DNA of 64,000 nt from an uncultured Clostridia bacterium (GTDB taxonomy: Bacteria > Bacillota > Clostridia > Oscillospirales > Ruminococcaceae): NCBI GenBank assembly GCA_944386455.1, contig CALXBC010000002.1, positions 1-64,000 on the forward strand, given 5' to 3'. Under the pieces are notes generated by a model. That model had not been told where the DNA came from. It was given only the letters and a program-made list of their open reading frames with translations, and did no database searches. The position numbers and the translations under genes are program-made. Positions 32,667 through 42,099 of the stretch are shown one piece after another; within the stretch, counting starts at the first letter, position 1, and every line of letters starts with the position of its first letter.

Positions 32667-35600
32667 TCAATTTCGGGTAAAACGTCTTTTACGAAGAACC
32701 GCAAGCATCGCCAGCATCAGCAATACCAGTATGCCTGACAACACAAGCCATGTACGGTTTTCTCCAGTTCCCGCGTTGTCTCCCGGTTGAGGCTGACCAT
32801 CATTTTCGTTGTCCTGATCGTCATTACCGGCGTCATCGGTCTCCGGCTCAGATACTGTACCATCTCCCGGTTTTACCATTGTTTCAAAGCCGGTTGCAAG
32901 CCCATCATATCCGCATAAGGCATCGATGTAAAGCACACCGTATTGGTCGTAGCCCTTATCAGTGCTAAAGTACAGGCATCCGACCTGTGTAATATCCAAA
33001 CCGCTCCTGTCATAAGCGACAAAGCTTTCAAACGGAATGTTGACAAACCCGGTGAACCCGGCAGGGATACTGATGATCCCTTCGGTGGCTACGTCCTTGA
33101 TTTCTGTTTCGCCTTCCAGATTCGTCAGATAATATTCGGTCCCTTTGCCAATATAAGCGCGTGACGGCATATCTGCCTGAAGATTCAGATAGACAGATCC
33201 CTTTGGTGCAGAAACCCAAAATTCAACCCCGTCTTTGCTGCTCAAATCTTTTTTTGTGTTCAGCAGGGTCAAATTAGAGGCTTGCGGGAATTTCATCAGC
33301 AGGGAAGCGTCACCGTGAGAGAATATCTTTTTGTTTTGCTCTGCACTTCCGCCCAGCATTGACCACGTTACCACCTGACCGTCAAAGCCGAGCATCGCGC
33401 CGTCCTTTGCTATATCCGCCAGCTTTTGTTCTGCCTGTTCCAGCACCTCCAGCTTTGTCACAAGCGGCTGATACTCTTTCGGCAGTCTGTCATACCGCTG
33501 GCGCAGGGCGGCAACAACGCCGGTTTTTTCTTCGGTCACTTTGCCAAGCGCGGCAATTTCCTGATCAATCTCCGCAGCGGTTGCCTCATTGCTGTTGAAA
33601 AACACACCCTCCAGCATATTGTCATAGCAGCGCACAGCGTCAACCGTCAGTTCTGTGGCCTGAGTGAAAACAAAATAGCAGTTTTTAAACTTGCTGACAT
33701 CCTTGGTGTTTTTGGCGTCATACATTGAAAAACCGTCAAACGGTACGTTTAAAAAGCCTTCAAAATTTGCCGGTATTGTCAACACTGGCTGCCAGCCGAA
33801 ATTTCCGCCCAAATTTGTGCCGCTTATCCGTTTGTTCACAATATTGCCGTTCAAATCCGTCAGATAATAGGGACTTCCGGATTGCAGCAGCGCGCGGTCC
33901 GGCAAATCCGCCTGAATAAAGAACACCGCGGGTTTGGAGCCGGTTTTCAGATAAAACTCAATGCCTGCTTTTCCGGCGCTTGCAAGCTTGCCGTTGTTTT
34001 TAAAGGTAACTGACATGTAATTGCCGGAATCTGTTGTTGTAATGTGCAGTCCTGCATCTCCCTCAAATTTTTCATTTTTGGTAAAGGCGGTTTCAAAGGT
34101 GCCGTTCCCAAGCCCGGTCCAGTCGGTAAGCGCCCCATCTTCAAAATCAAGAATATATTTGCTGGGCTGAAGTTCCCTCAGCGTAGCCTCGGCGTCTGTC
34201 AATTGCCTTGCATTGGAGACCAACAACCGGATCTCCACCGGCAGAGCGTTGTACGCCTCTCTTGCGGCGCGAACCTCTGCTTTCTTTTTTAGTGTGATGT
34301 CTGTCAGTTGCCCGATAGTATCTTCTACGCCAAGCGCGCGGTCGAGGACTTCCTGTACTTCCTGTTCGGTATAGAATGTTTGCCCGACAACGCAGCTTGC
34401 GCGGACAGAATCCAGATAAAACGCGGTGTTGTCCACAATGTTAAAGATAAACTGTCCGATATTTACCGGATCAACTGCTTTGTTGCCATCAAACAGTTTC
34501 ATGCTGTCAAACGGAATATTAACGTAGCCTTCAAAATTCGCCGGTATTGTAATCAGCGGCTGATCATACGCGCCGACCTTTTTCTGGGAAATACTAAACT
34601 GCTGCGTCTGCTTGTCAGTATCGGTCAGGTAGTAATATTTCCCGGGGAAAATTCTTCCTCTGTTTGGCATATCCATCTGGATATTGACAACAGCGGGGGT
34701 ATCCCCGTTTTTCACCCAGAATTCAATGCCGAGCAGGCCTTGTGCGCTGCCTCTGGTCGGCAGCTTTAATTGAGTCAGAGTATCTTTACTCTCCACCGTT
34801 GTTTTTACATATAACGCCTGTTCACCGGTGTTTTTTACGTCGGTTACCGGCTCCGCTGTTCCGGTCGCTCCGATCGTTACCGTTGCCTCACCCGGTTCAA
34901 AATCAAGCATCAAGCCGCTGGACAGCAGAAAATGCAGTCTTTGCTCCGCCCGTTCCAGCTTGTCAAGATTGGCAACAACTGCCTTTTGCTCTGTGGTCAG
35001 CGCCTCATAATGACTTCTTGCTGTTTCGACCGCCGCTTTTTTGTCTGAGGTAATCACTCCCAAGCGGTCAATTTCATCAGTTACCTGCTTTGCAATCAGC
35101 TGATTCACAATCTGTTCCGCCGCTTCCAGACTCTCCAGATTAGTTACATATTTTCGTTCGGCCGCGCTTAACGCCTCATAATGCGCTCTTGCCGTTTCGA
35201 CCGCGCTTTTTTGTTCCAGGGAGGTGATTTTGCCCAAGCGATTAATCTCATCAACCACCTTTTGTGCGACCTTCTGATTTACTTCCTCTGACGTAAAAGA
35301 GTATAACACCAAGGGCGGAACATCCGGCCGTGATTCGCCGCCGTAAAAGCCCAGATTATCTATGTATATTTCGCGGTCCAATGCTTGATAAACCGTATAT
35401 TTCCACGCTTTTAAGACTTGCTTTGCCGCATCCGTCGGAAATTTGTTGCCGTTACACCGCAAAGCGTCTGTTGCAAAGGGAATATACACCCAGCCTTCAA
35501 AGCCGTCCGGTAATGTAACCACTTTGTCATACGCATCAAGCGATTTGATAAATTCCTGTTTTTTGGCAGTGATATTGCCGTCTTTATCAATTAAATAATA

Positions 35601-36575
35601 AGGTGCGGCTGCGGTGACTCCGTTGTTAGAATAGCTGAAATTATCACCGGTTCCTATTTGGTATCTTGTTTTAAAATAAAGCGCGTCCCCGGTGCTGTTG
35701 TCGCCTTTTTGAACCTTTGTCCAAAAACGAATGCCGGTAAGCATTCTCATTTTTCGCGGCTCTGTATTTACTGTAATATCCAGTTCCAGCGTCTTGGCCG
35801 CCACCGTCGGATTCATCATCAAGCTTTTTCCGGTGCCGGAAACATGATCCAGATAGGTCGCTTTTAATTCAGCCGGAACCTTTGTCAGACCTCCTGCCAC
35901 AAGCGGCGTTTCAAAGCCAAAGGTCGGCGGCAGTCCATCGGCAGCGCCAAGGCTGTCAATATAAAGCGCCGCTGTACCCAAGTGGGCACTGTTAAACCAG
36001 AAATACATTTTACTTGCCTTTGTGACATCTATCTCTTTCCCGAAACAGTCCAAACTGGCAAAGGGAATAAAAACATAGCCCTCAAAGCCTGCCGGAATGT
36101 TCCAACGTTCCACATCGGTCGCTCCCTGTTTTACTGTGGTCACGCGGTACTCTGTTGTTTGCCCGGTCGCACTGTCTGTCAGATAGTATGGTGTCCTTAC
36201 CGTCATACGGGCGCGGGCGGAAATGTCAAACTGTGTTCGTACATGCAGTGCGTTCTGCGAGGTATTTTTTACCCAGAACCGGAATCCGTCGTAAGCACTG
36301 ATATCCCGCGGCTGTCCGTTTTCTCTGAGATCAAAGCTGATGCTGCGCTCCTTGTCACCACCTGCCGGCAGTACCTCGGACTGAGTCAGCTTTAAACTGC
36401 TCCCGCCTTCGTCCTCAGCATATTCCGTGGAAGCCGCTGCTGTCACCTTGTCCCCGGGTGTCACGCCGCTCAGTTCATCCTCCGTCGTTTCTGCTCCTGC
36501 CAGCTGAAGGGTACCGATCAACATGGCAAAAGCAAGCAAAGCCGCCAGTCCCTTTTTCGCTTGCCTATTTTTCAT
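32667..36575 (-). CDS. giant five-module surface protein with helical linkers
   Basis: First gene of the operon, 1302 residues. After a signal peptide (…LLAFAMLIGTLQLAGAE) come five copies of a ~180-residue beta-rich module (about 40-235, 236-430, 585-770, 855-1030, 1090-1240). Each contains DMP-(S/N)RA-type residues or a variant, a YYLTD strand, a (P)AGFEGYV-IPF or related strand, and an ending like YIDSLG. Between them lie four ~55-residue helical linkers of the pattern EI..LG.IT..K...V..AR..Y..L...LV.NL..LE.AEQ.L. An acidic linker and one transmembrane helix with a basic tail end the protein; no LPXTG motif is present. It probably displays several glycan-binding domains away from the cell. 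GGGAGG lies 10 bases before ATG. Confidence 0.85.
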   Translation of the reverse strand: MKNRQAKKGLAALLAFAMLIGTLQLAGAETTEDELSGVTPGDKVTAAASTEYAEDEGGSSLKLTQSEVLPAGGDKERSISFDLRENGQPRDISAYDGFRFWVKNTSQNALHVRTQFDISARARMTVRTPYYLTDSATGQTTEYRVTTVKQGATDVERWNIPAGFEGYVFIPFASLDCFGKEIDVTKASKMYFWFNSAHLGTAALYIDSLGAADGLPPTFGFETPLVAGGLTKVPAELKATYLDHVSGTGKSLMMNPTVAAKTLELDITVNTEPRKMRMLTGIRFWTKVQKGDNSTGDALYFKTRYQIGTGDNFSYSNNGVTAAAPYYLIDKDGNITAKKQEFIKSLDAYDKVVTLPDGFEGWVYIPFATDALRCNGNKFPTDAAKQVLKAWKYTVYQALDREIYIDNLGFYGGESRPDVPPLVLYSFTSEEVNQKVAQKVVDEINRLGKITSLEQKSAVETARAHYEALSAAERKYVTNLESLEAAEQIVNQLIAKQVTDEIDRLGVITSDKKAAVETARSHYEALTTEQKAVVANLDKLERAEQRLHFLLSSGLMLDFEPGEATVTIGATGTAEPVTDVKNTGEQALYVKTTVESKDTLTQLKLPTRGSAQGLLGIEFWVKNGDTPAVVNIQMDMPNRGRIFPGKYYYLTDTDKQTQQFSISQKKVGAYDQPLITIPANFEGYVNIPFDSMKLFDGNKAVDPVNIGQFIFNIVDNTAFYLDSVRASCVVGQTFYTEQEVQEVLDRALGVEDTIGQLTDITLKKKAEVRAAREAYNALPVEIRLLVSNARQLTDAEATLRELQPSKYILDFEDGALTDWTGLGNGTFETAFTKNEKFEGDAGLHITTTDSGNYMSVTFKNNGKLASAGKAGIEFYLKTGSKPAVFFIQADLPDRALLQSGSPYYLTDLNGNIVNKRISGTNLGGNFGWQPVLTIPANFEGFLNVPFDGFSMYDAKNTKDVSKFKNCYFVFTQATELTVDAVRCYDNMLEGVFFNSNEATAAEIDQEIAALGKVTEEKTGVVAALRQRYDRLPKEYQPLVTKLEVLEQAEQKLADIAKDGAMLGFDGQVVTWSMLGGSAEQNKKIFSHGDASLLMKFPQASNLTLLNTKKDLSSKDGVEFWVSAPKGSVYLNLQADMPSRAYIGKGTEYYLTNLEGETEIKDVATEGIISIPAGFTGFVNIPFESFVAYDRSGLDITQVGCLYFSTDKGYDQYGVLYIDALCGYDGLATGFETMVKPGDGTVSEPETDDAGNDDQDNENDGQPQPGDNAGTGENRTWLVLSGILVLLMLAMLAVLRKRRFTRN

Positions 36576-36714
36576 CTGTTTATCCTCCCTTATCTTTACA
36601 ATTAGATGATATGTTCAGAGATAAAAACGGCGACAACCATTTTATATTTAGCCGCCGCTGTTAGTCGATTATTATGTCCTGCTGTTTTGGCAAAACCATA
36701 TTATTTTATAACAC

Positions 36715-36726
36715 AAACAATACATA
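36715..36726. promoter_or_regulatory. candidate regulator site in operon leader
   Basis: AAACAATACATA is the exact reverse complement of TATGTATTGTTT at 38370-38381 upstream of the regulator gene. It lies about 40 bases downstream of the predicted start of the main glycan operon, a position where a bound repressor would block transcription. Confidence 0.4.
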
Positions 36727-36770
36727 TTAACGATGCATCCGTCCTAATAAGTCACATTCTATTATTTATA

Positions 36771-36799
36771 AAGATACCATATAAAATCAGGCTTGTCAA
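36771..36799 (-). promoter_or_regulatory. main promoter of the glycan operon
   Basis: Minus strand: consensus TTGACA (36794-36799), 17-base spacer, TATCTT (36771-36776). Transcription would begin near 36764, leaving a ~190-base leader before the 1302-residue gene. The rest of the 506-base gap (36576-37081) is AT-rich and holds no gene. It contains TATGTATTGT at 36924-36933 and a loose CGGCG/CGCCG hairpin in the leader. Confidence 0.7.
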
Positions 36800-37081
36800 C
36801 TGTTTTTTAGATATTTTTTTCATTTATGCTCATATTTTTTACTTTTATATGGCTGAATTATGGCTGAATCGTGTATAATTATAAGAAAATGTGAAAAATA
36901 CGTATTTTTCCTAAAAGCCATATTATGTATTGTGATTTTATATTTTGTAATATTTATATGTCTTGTATAATTTACTTTTGCAAAACAAAAAGCCGCGTTT
37001 ACGGCACGGCTTTTCTCACTAATATATATTTTGATAGTATAATAAAAAAAGATAAACTGCACACATCGTTTTATTCAAACA

Positions 37082-38230
37082 TTAAGCCTGTCTGCTTTCC
37101 GGTATTTGTTCTGTCGGCTCGTTCTCCCGTTTTGCTTTTGAGGAATCACGCGGAATCAGCGTTACCGGCAGCAAAAGTTGCGTATATCCCGGCGAGATTT
37201 TCTCCTCCGTCTCACAGCATAGTTTTGCGGCCTGATAGCCAATACTATGAAAATCCTGTTCTACCGTTGAAATGGCCACCGAGTTTTTAGATGAAAGCGC
37301 GACATTGTCAAATCCAATCAAAGCGATATCATCCGGCACAACAATATTTCGCTTTTTCAGCGCGTGGAATACATCAAACGCGATCATGTCATTGGTGCAA
37401 AAAATTGCATCCGGCCGTTTTTTGATTGCCAACAGCTTATCCAGCGCCTTTGGGATCTCGTTCCTTAAAATATTGTCATCCAGCGATTTCAGCGCACAGA
37501 TATATTCCTCCCGAATGGTTAGTGAATGCTCGTGATGTGCAGCCTTATACCCCCTGATACGTTCCGGAGCATTAGGCCCCTTGTCCTCGTCAGCGTGCAG
37601 AACCGCGATGTTGCGATAGCCGTTTTGGATCAAATGCCCGGTTGCCAAATAACCGCCCATAAAATTATCAGAGCGCACAACATTGCCGCTCAGCCCATTC
37701 GGCAGCATATCCACAAAAACAAGATTGACACCCTGTTTTAACAAATCAAAATAAAACTGAATGTTGGCGTTTCCATGAAATGGTTTTACCATAATCGCCT
37801 TAAAGTTTTGTTCTATCAAAGAATTGATAATTTCGCGCTCTGTTTCATTATTTCCGTTTGCACTGTGTATGGTCAGATATTTGGACTTGGATTGTAAAAA
37901 TTCCTGCGCTCCGGCAATGATATCAAAAGTACGTGATGCAATCGTATCGCGGTTAATCACAAACGGAATAATATTTTGAGAATCCGCCTGCGGTTGTATG
38001 CTTTCTTTTACAGGGCTCGCCTCACCGACAAATGTCCCGCCTTTTCTCACCCGATAAATAACGCCGTCTGTCTGCAAATCCGACAATGCAGTTTGAACCG
38101 TAATCCTGCTGACACCGAACTTTTCGCAAAGCTGTTTTTCCGTAAAAAGCTTATCGCCAGGCTGCAGTCCGTTATCTGAGATATAGTCCAAAACAAATTG
38201 CGTGATTTTTGCATATTTTGGAACTGCCAT
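37082..38230 (-). CDS. GntR-headed, LacI-type sugar-responsive repressor
   Basis: Transcriptional regulator of 382 residues with AraR-like architecture. The GntR winged helix is at residues 1-70 (GDKLFTEKQLCEKFGVSRITVQTALSDLQTDGVIYRVRKGGTFVG). A LacI/ribose-binding-type effector domain spans about 90-370 (IIPFVINRDTIASRTFDIIAG, NLVFVDMLP, FMGGYLATGHLIQNGYRNIAVLHADED, DAIFCTNDMIAFDVFHALKKR). It is encoded just upstream of the operon in the same direction and likely represses it until an oligosaccharide binds. GAGGCGG lies before ATG. Binding sites are proposed on inverted ATGTATT half-sites. Confidence 0.92.
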   Translation of the reverse strand: MAVPKYAKITQFVLDYISDNGLQPGDKLFTEKQLCEKFGVSRITVQTALSDLQTDGVIYRVRKGGTFVGEASPVKESIQPQADSQNIIPFVINRDTIASRTFDIIAGAQEFLQSKSKYLTIHSANGNNETEREIINSLIEQNFKAIMVKPFHGNANIQFYFDLLKQGVNLVFVDMLPNGLSGNVVRSDNFMGGYLATGHLIQNGYRNIAVLHADEDKGPNAPERIRGYKAAHHEHSLTIREEYICALKSLDDNILRNEIPKALDKLLAIKKRPDAIFCTNDMIAFDVFHALKKRNIVVPDDIALIGFDNVALSSKNSVAISTVEQDFHSIGYQAAKLCCETEEKISPGYTQLLLPVTLIPRDSSKAKRENEPTEQIPESRQA

Positions 38231-38305
38231 AAAAACACCGCCTCTTTTTGTTCAGCAGAAAAATAAACTTCTGATTCGTCTGAATTTTATAGTACATATT
38301 GTTTT

Positions 38306-38434
38306 AATATTATAATACCACAGACTTTATTTACCCGTCAAGTAGTAAATCTATGATTTATTCTTTATTTATGTATTGTTTTCATGTCAAAAAATTAGGT
38401 ATTGTTTTTTTATGTCTGATGTATTATAATACAT
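38306..38434. promoter_or_regulatory. regulator upstream region with palindromic site
   Basis: Within the 400-base gap 38231-38630, a perfect 16-bp palindrome ATGTATTATAATACAT lies at 38419-38434. A related TATTATAATAC core is at 38309-38319 and TATGTATTGTTTT at 38370-38382. These are plausible autoregulatory operators of the GntR/LacI-type repressor. AT content is high and no gene is seen. Close to the IS fragment there is a small AGCATCC/GGATGCT hairpin near 38582-38600. Confidence 0.45.
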
Positions 38435-38630
38435 TTAAAACATTTTCAAGTTTTGCTTTTTCAGCCTTATAACCTCTGCACCACAAAAACAAAGAATCAT
38501 AAAGACTAACTATTAAAAGTCAATAGTGAATCTTGAAAAATTTGAGAATTGATGACAGTATAAAAAAGGTATAGTAAACAAAGCATCCGAAAGGATGCTT
38601 AAAGGCAAACAGATATGAAAGGATAAGGAT

Positions 38631-39119
38631 TTAAGCAGGCAATAAGTAAGGTTGCCCTGATTTCTGTAAAGCAAAGATAAGCCTGACTAATTTCTTAGCA
38701 GCGTGAGAAATCGCAACATTGTAATGCTTGCCCTCGGAACGCTTCTTTGCAAGGTAATCGGCAAAGGTCGGACACCAATTGCAAACAAACTTAGTTGCAT
38801 TGAAAAGAGCATAACGCAAATAACGCGAACCGCGCTTTTCCATATGTGCATAGCAGTTGTTAAGCTGACCGGATTGGTAAGTAGACGGTGAAAGACCTGA
38901 AAAAGCAAGTATTTTGTCAGGTGAATCAAAATTGTTGAAATCACCGACTTCAGCAATAATCATAGCCGCCATATTAAGACCAATGCCCGGTATTGAAGTA
39001 ATTGGAGAGTTAATCCTATCCATAATGGTTTTAATAGCTTCTTCAATTTCTGCAATTTCAACATCAAATTTCCGGATAAGCTTAATGGTGTGCTTAAGTT
39101 CAAGTGCTTTGGCAGGCAT
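38631..39119 (-). pseudogene. IS110-family transposase, C-terminal fragment
   Basis: The 162 residues match the C-terminal Transposase_20 half of IS110 enzymes: INSPITSIPGIGLNMAAMIIAEVGDFNNFDSPDKILAFSGLSPSTYQSG, then MEKRGSRYLRYALFNATKFVCNW and HYNVAISHAAKKLVRLIFAL. The N-terminal DEDD catalytic domain (about 200 residues) is missing; the frame runs only ~15 codons further upstream to a TGA. It is therefore inactive. An inverted repeat ACTGTAAAG/CTTTACAGT at 39225-39233 and 39270-39278 may mark leftover element sequence. The fragment separates the regulator from the divergent GH36 gene. Confidence 0.88.
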
Positions 39120-39343
39120 ATATGTGCCAATATGGTTTATTTTGATGCTATGTATCCACAGAACACTTCACCTTGTAACCTCGTTCTAAATAAACCGTCG
39201 GGCGGTATCTAACTCATTAACAATACTGTAAAGAGCTGCGGTAGGAGAAAAACACCAATCCACAACATCCTTTACAGTGTAGCACATTGTCCTTGGAGAG
39301 GGACACTAAAAACTACTACTTTATTATACGAGGAGATTATGCA

Positions 39344-41110
39344 ATGAAAAACCTTGAAGCTACCGGTTTATATCATTACAGTCTAAGCGGAGATGACAGC
39401 AGCTTTGACATCTCGCTGGATGTTCTGCCCATGGCAGACGGTATCGAAACTATAAAAATCAAGCTGTCAGCCGAACAGCCAGCCGTACCGCCTGTCCTAT
39501 ATCTTAACTGGGTCGTCCCGGATACCGATATTATCGGCATCTGGCACCCTGAAACCGCATCCCGGCGCGGTATTACCACCGAATGGTGGCTGCCGGAATG
39601 GAAGTCATACTCCGCCTCATCCGCCCCTGTTTTAAGCTTATTCAGTGCCTCCGGTCAAAACAGACATACCTTTGCGATTGCCGATGCCATGAATGTGATC
39701 AAATATCATGCCCGTATTTGCGAGGAAACCGCAACCCTCAAATGTAGCATCACATTTTTTGACACACCCACTGCGCCGTTGTCCGACTATGAAACCGAGG
39801 TGCGCATTGATATCCGCGACATTTTTTATGCACAGGCGCTCCGCGATGTCAGCGACTGGTGGGCGGCGCAGCCGGGCTATACCCCCGCCGCAGTGCCGGA
39901 TGTGTGCAAGCAGCCTTTGTATTCCTCCTGGTATAGCTATCACCAGCTATTCAACGCAAAGGAGCTGGAGGAAGAATGCAAGCTCGCTTATGATTTGGGA
40001 TGCCGTTCTGTTATATTGGATGACGGCTGGCAAACAGACGGGTTTAGCCATGCCTATTTCAGCTGCGGAGACTGGGAAGCCAGTGCAGAAAAACTGCCGG
40101 ATCCCGCAGCGCACGTCAAAGCGATTAACAGTATTGGCTTAAAATACATGTTCTGGTATGCGGTGCCGTTTATCGGAAAAGACAGTAAAGCGTGGACACG
40201 TTTTAAAAACAAATTCTTATCCGTTTCACATAACCGCGGTGCCGGTCTGCTGGATCCGCGCTACCCTGAGGTGCGAGAGTATCTTATCAATACCTATGAA
40301 GCAGCTGTAAAAAAATGGGGATTAAACGGATTTAAACTGGATTTTGTCGACCAATTCTGCCAGCCGAAAGAGGAGAATCCTCAAAACGACCCTGGGCGCG
40401 ATTATGCGTCTGTTCCGGAGGCCGTTGACCGCTTGTTCAGCGATATCATGACCCGTCTGCGCGCGCTTGATCCGGATATTATGATTGAATTCCGTCAAAT
40501 GTATATCGGACCGCTTATGCGAAAATACGGCAATATGTTCCGTGCAGGGGACTGCGGAAACGATGCACTTACCAACAAAATTCGTACCATTGACATCCGG
40601 TTGCTTGCCGGAAACACCGCCGTCCATTCTGATATGCTGATGTGGCACCCGGAGGATCCCGCCGAATCGGCTGTTTTACAGCTTTTGTATGTACTTTTCT
40701 CTGTCCCGCAAATTTCGGTAAGGATCGAAAAACTGCCGCAAAGACAGCGGAAGGCATTATCCTTCTGGCTTGATTTTTGGTGCCAAAATCGTGAGGTACT
40801 GCTTGGCGGAGAATTGCTGCCGTTCCATCCCGAAGTGCTTTATCCCGTTGTTGCCGCCAGAGACCAAAACACATTTATCGCCGCAGCTTATGCGCCAATG
40901 GTGATTCCAATGGAAAAGTCAGCGGATAATATTTTACTGGTCAACGCCACCCGACAAGCCGGCCTATATTTGAATGCTGTCGTAAATCTCGGTGAAAAGA
41001 CAGTCACCGTACAAGATTGCACCGGCAGGGTTATTGACCGGTACACCCTCAGTTTAAACGGCCTTCGCGCCTTTGACGTTCCTGCCTCCGGACTGGTTAC
41101 CATAGAATAG
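39344..41110 (+). CDS. second GH36-like alpha-galactosidase family enzyme
   Basis: Glycosidase of about 588 residues without signal peptide, oriented away from the main operon. Beta-sandwich N-domain to about residue 180, then the barrel: LYSSWYSYHQLFNAKELEEE, RSVILDDGWQTDGF, and the nucleophile segment WGLNGFKLDFVDQF (Asp near residue 333). The probable acid/base region is MFRAGDCGND near residue 407. It differs considerably from the GH36-like enzyme at 11.7 kb, so the two may have different specificities. AGGAG at 39331-39335 is 8 bases before the ATG. Its own upstream region contains IS remnants, so regulation by the neighbouring repressor is uncertain. Confidence 0.87.
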   Translation: MKNLEATGLYHYSLSGDDSSFDISLDVLPMADGIETIKIKLSAEQPAVPPVLYLNWVVPDTDIIGIWHPETASRRGITTEWWLPEWKSYSASSAPVLSLFSASGQNRHTFAIADAMNVIKYHARICEETATLKCSITFFDTPTAPLSDYETEVRIDIRDIFYAQALRDVSDWWAAQPGYTPAAVPDVCKQPLYSSWYSYHQLFNAKELEEECKLAYDLGCRSVILDDGWQTDGFSHAYFSCGDWEASAEKLPDPAAHVKAINSIGLKYMFWYAVPFIGKDSKAWTRFKNKFLSVSHNRGAGLLDPRYPEVREYLINTYEAAVKKWGLNGFKLDFVDQFCQPKEENPQNDPGRDYASVPEAVDRLFSDIMTRLRALDPDIMIEFRQMYIGPLMRKYGNMFRAGDCGNDALTNKIRTIDIRLLAGNTAVHSDMLMWHPEDPAESAVLQLLYVLFSVPQISVRIEKLPQRQRKALSFWLDFWCQNREVLLGGELLPFHPEVLYPVVAARDQNTFIAAAYAPMVIPMEKSADNILLVNATRQAGLYLNAVVNLGEKTVTVQDCTGRVIDRYTLSLNGLRAFDVPASGLVTIE

Positions 41111-41261
41111 ACAGATATTGACAATGGTGTTGCTTAAAAACAGATATGCAAATGCGAAGTCAGATACCAAATATTACAGCCTTGTTAACAAGACATCCTG
41201 TCCTGACATAAACTTGTAACCTAAAAACAATCTGTCCACATACCTCACTCTTCCCAACAAC

Positions 41262-41322
41262 AAAGGACCCGACAGCCTTCTCACGCCACTAACCGGCGCT
41301 CGAAGGTTCTCAGGTCCTCTTT
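41262..41322 (+). terminator. large branched hairpin after GH36 gene
   Basis: AAAGGACC pairs with GGTCC(T)CTTT, and inside it CCTTC with GAAGG and GCC with GGC, making a nested stem of about 60 bases. It lies ~150 bases after the stop at 41110. The remainder of the gap 41111-41493 contains no gene or other recognisable signal. Confidence 0.6.
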
Positions 41323-41493
41323 GCTTGTTCTGCTCAAAAATTTCGCACCGCGAATTTCCTCACAGAACTCCTCTAAATTTGATTTGACACCATGACAGAT
41401 TATCTGGCAGACTACGTCATATTAAAACTTATTGCAGAGAAACAAGGATAGTTTTTTCAGCTTCTATCATTTCCCCATGAGGTTTTTAAAATT

Positions 41494-42099
41494 TCATGGG
41501 GAATCGGAAAAATCAGGAGAAAGGGCAAAATTACTTGCTTCAAAATCTGAAATCTGTACCGTGGTTTTCCCTGCTTCTCCCCACCGTCCGGTCACGCAAA
41601 AAGCCATATGCTCCATATTGTCATCCTCAAAAAAGATTCCTTTCAGGTTGTTGATAATAACATTGATTGCTCGGTTAGAGGTATCCCAAACTTTAGTATT
41701 GTTGGTGCCTTTGGGCGTCACTATCTCAATCCAGACAAAAGCCTTTTCAAAATAGGGGATCGGGTGTGCCGCCGCTTTTTTAATCGCTGTATGTATCATA
41801 TTGACCCAGTGTTCTTCGACAGCAACAGTCATCTCTTTCAACATTGGCAACGGCTCGTCAAAGATAAGTGTTACTACAGTCCCGGTATTTTTGCCATTAC
41901 TTTGTATATCAGCAATTTTTTGTTTTTTCCTTTCTTCTATAGCACCATACTCTTCATAATCATATATGACCGCTAATAGCTGACTTCGTAAACGTAAAGT
42001 TAAATCATACATTCGATATAGTTGCTTGGGGATAAAAACTCCCTTTTGGGGCAGACAATTTTGAATGCAATCAAGTGATTTTTTAAGGTCTATATACAT
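41494..42099 (-). CDS. RusA-like unknown protein of mobile region
   Basis: Unidentified 201-residue protein. The C-terminal half (about 115-185) resembles RusA-type Holliday-junction endonucleases: WIEIVTPKGTNNTKVWDTSNRAINVIINNLKGIFFEDDNMEHMAFC has the spacing D...N......LKG..F.DD seen in that family. The N-terminal ~100 residues are not recognised. GGAGGG precedes the ATG. Its start overlaps the end of the next upstream gene by 17 bases, so it belongs to a three-gene unit with the serine recombinase. The RusA assignment is a pattern impression only. Confidence 0.55.
   Translation of the reverse strand: MYIDLKKSLDCIQNCLPQKGVFIPKQLYRMYDLTLRLRSQLLAVIYDYEEYGAIEERKKQKIADIQSNGKNTGTVVTLIFDEPLPMLKEMTVAVEEHWVNMIHTAIKKAAAHPIPYFEKAFVWIEIVTPKGTNNTKVWDTSNRAINVIINNLKGIFFEDDNMEHMAFCVTGRWGEAGKTTVQISDFEASNFALSPDFSDSP

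Noticed and set aside
32667-32800. LPXTG sorting signal at the end of the 1302-residue protein
   Set aside because: The C-terminus has a hydrophobic helix and basic tail, but the preceding residues (NAGTGENRTW) contain no LPxTG or PQTG motif, so simple membrane anchoring is more likely.
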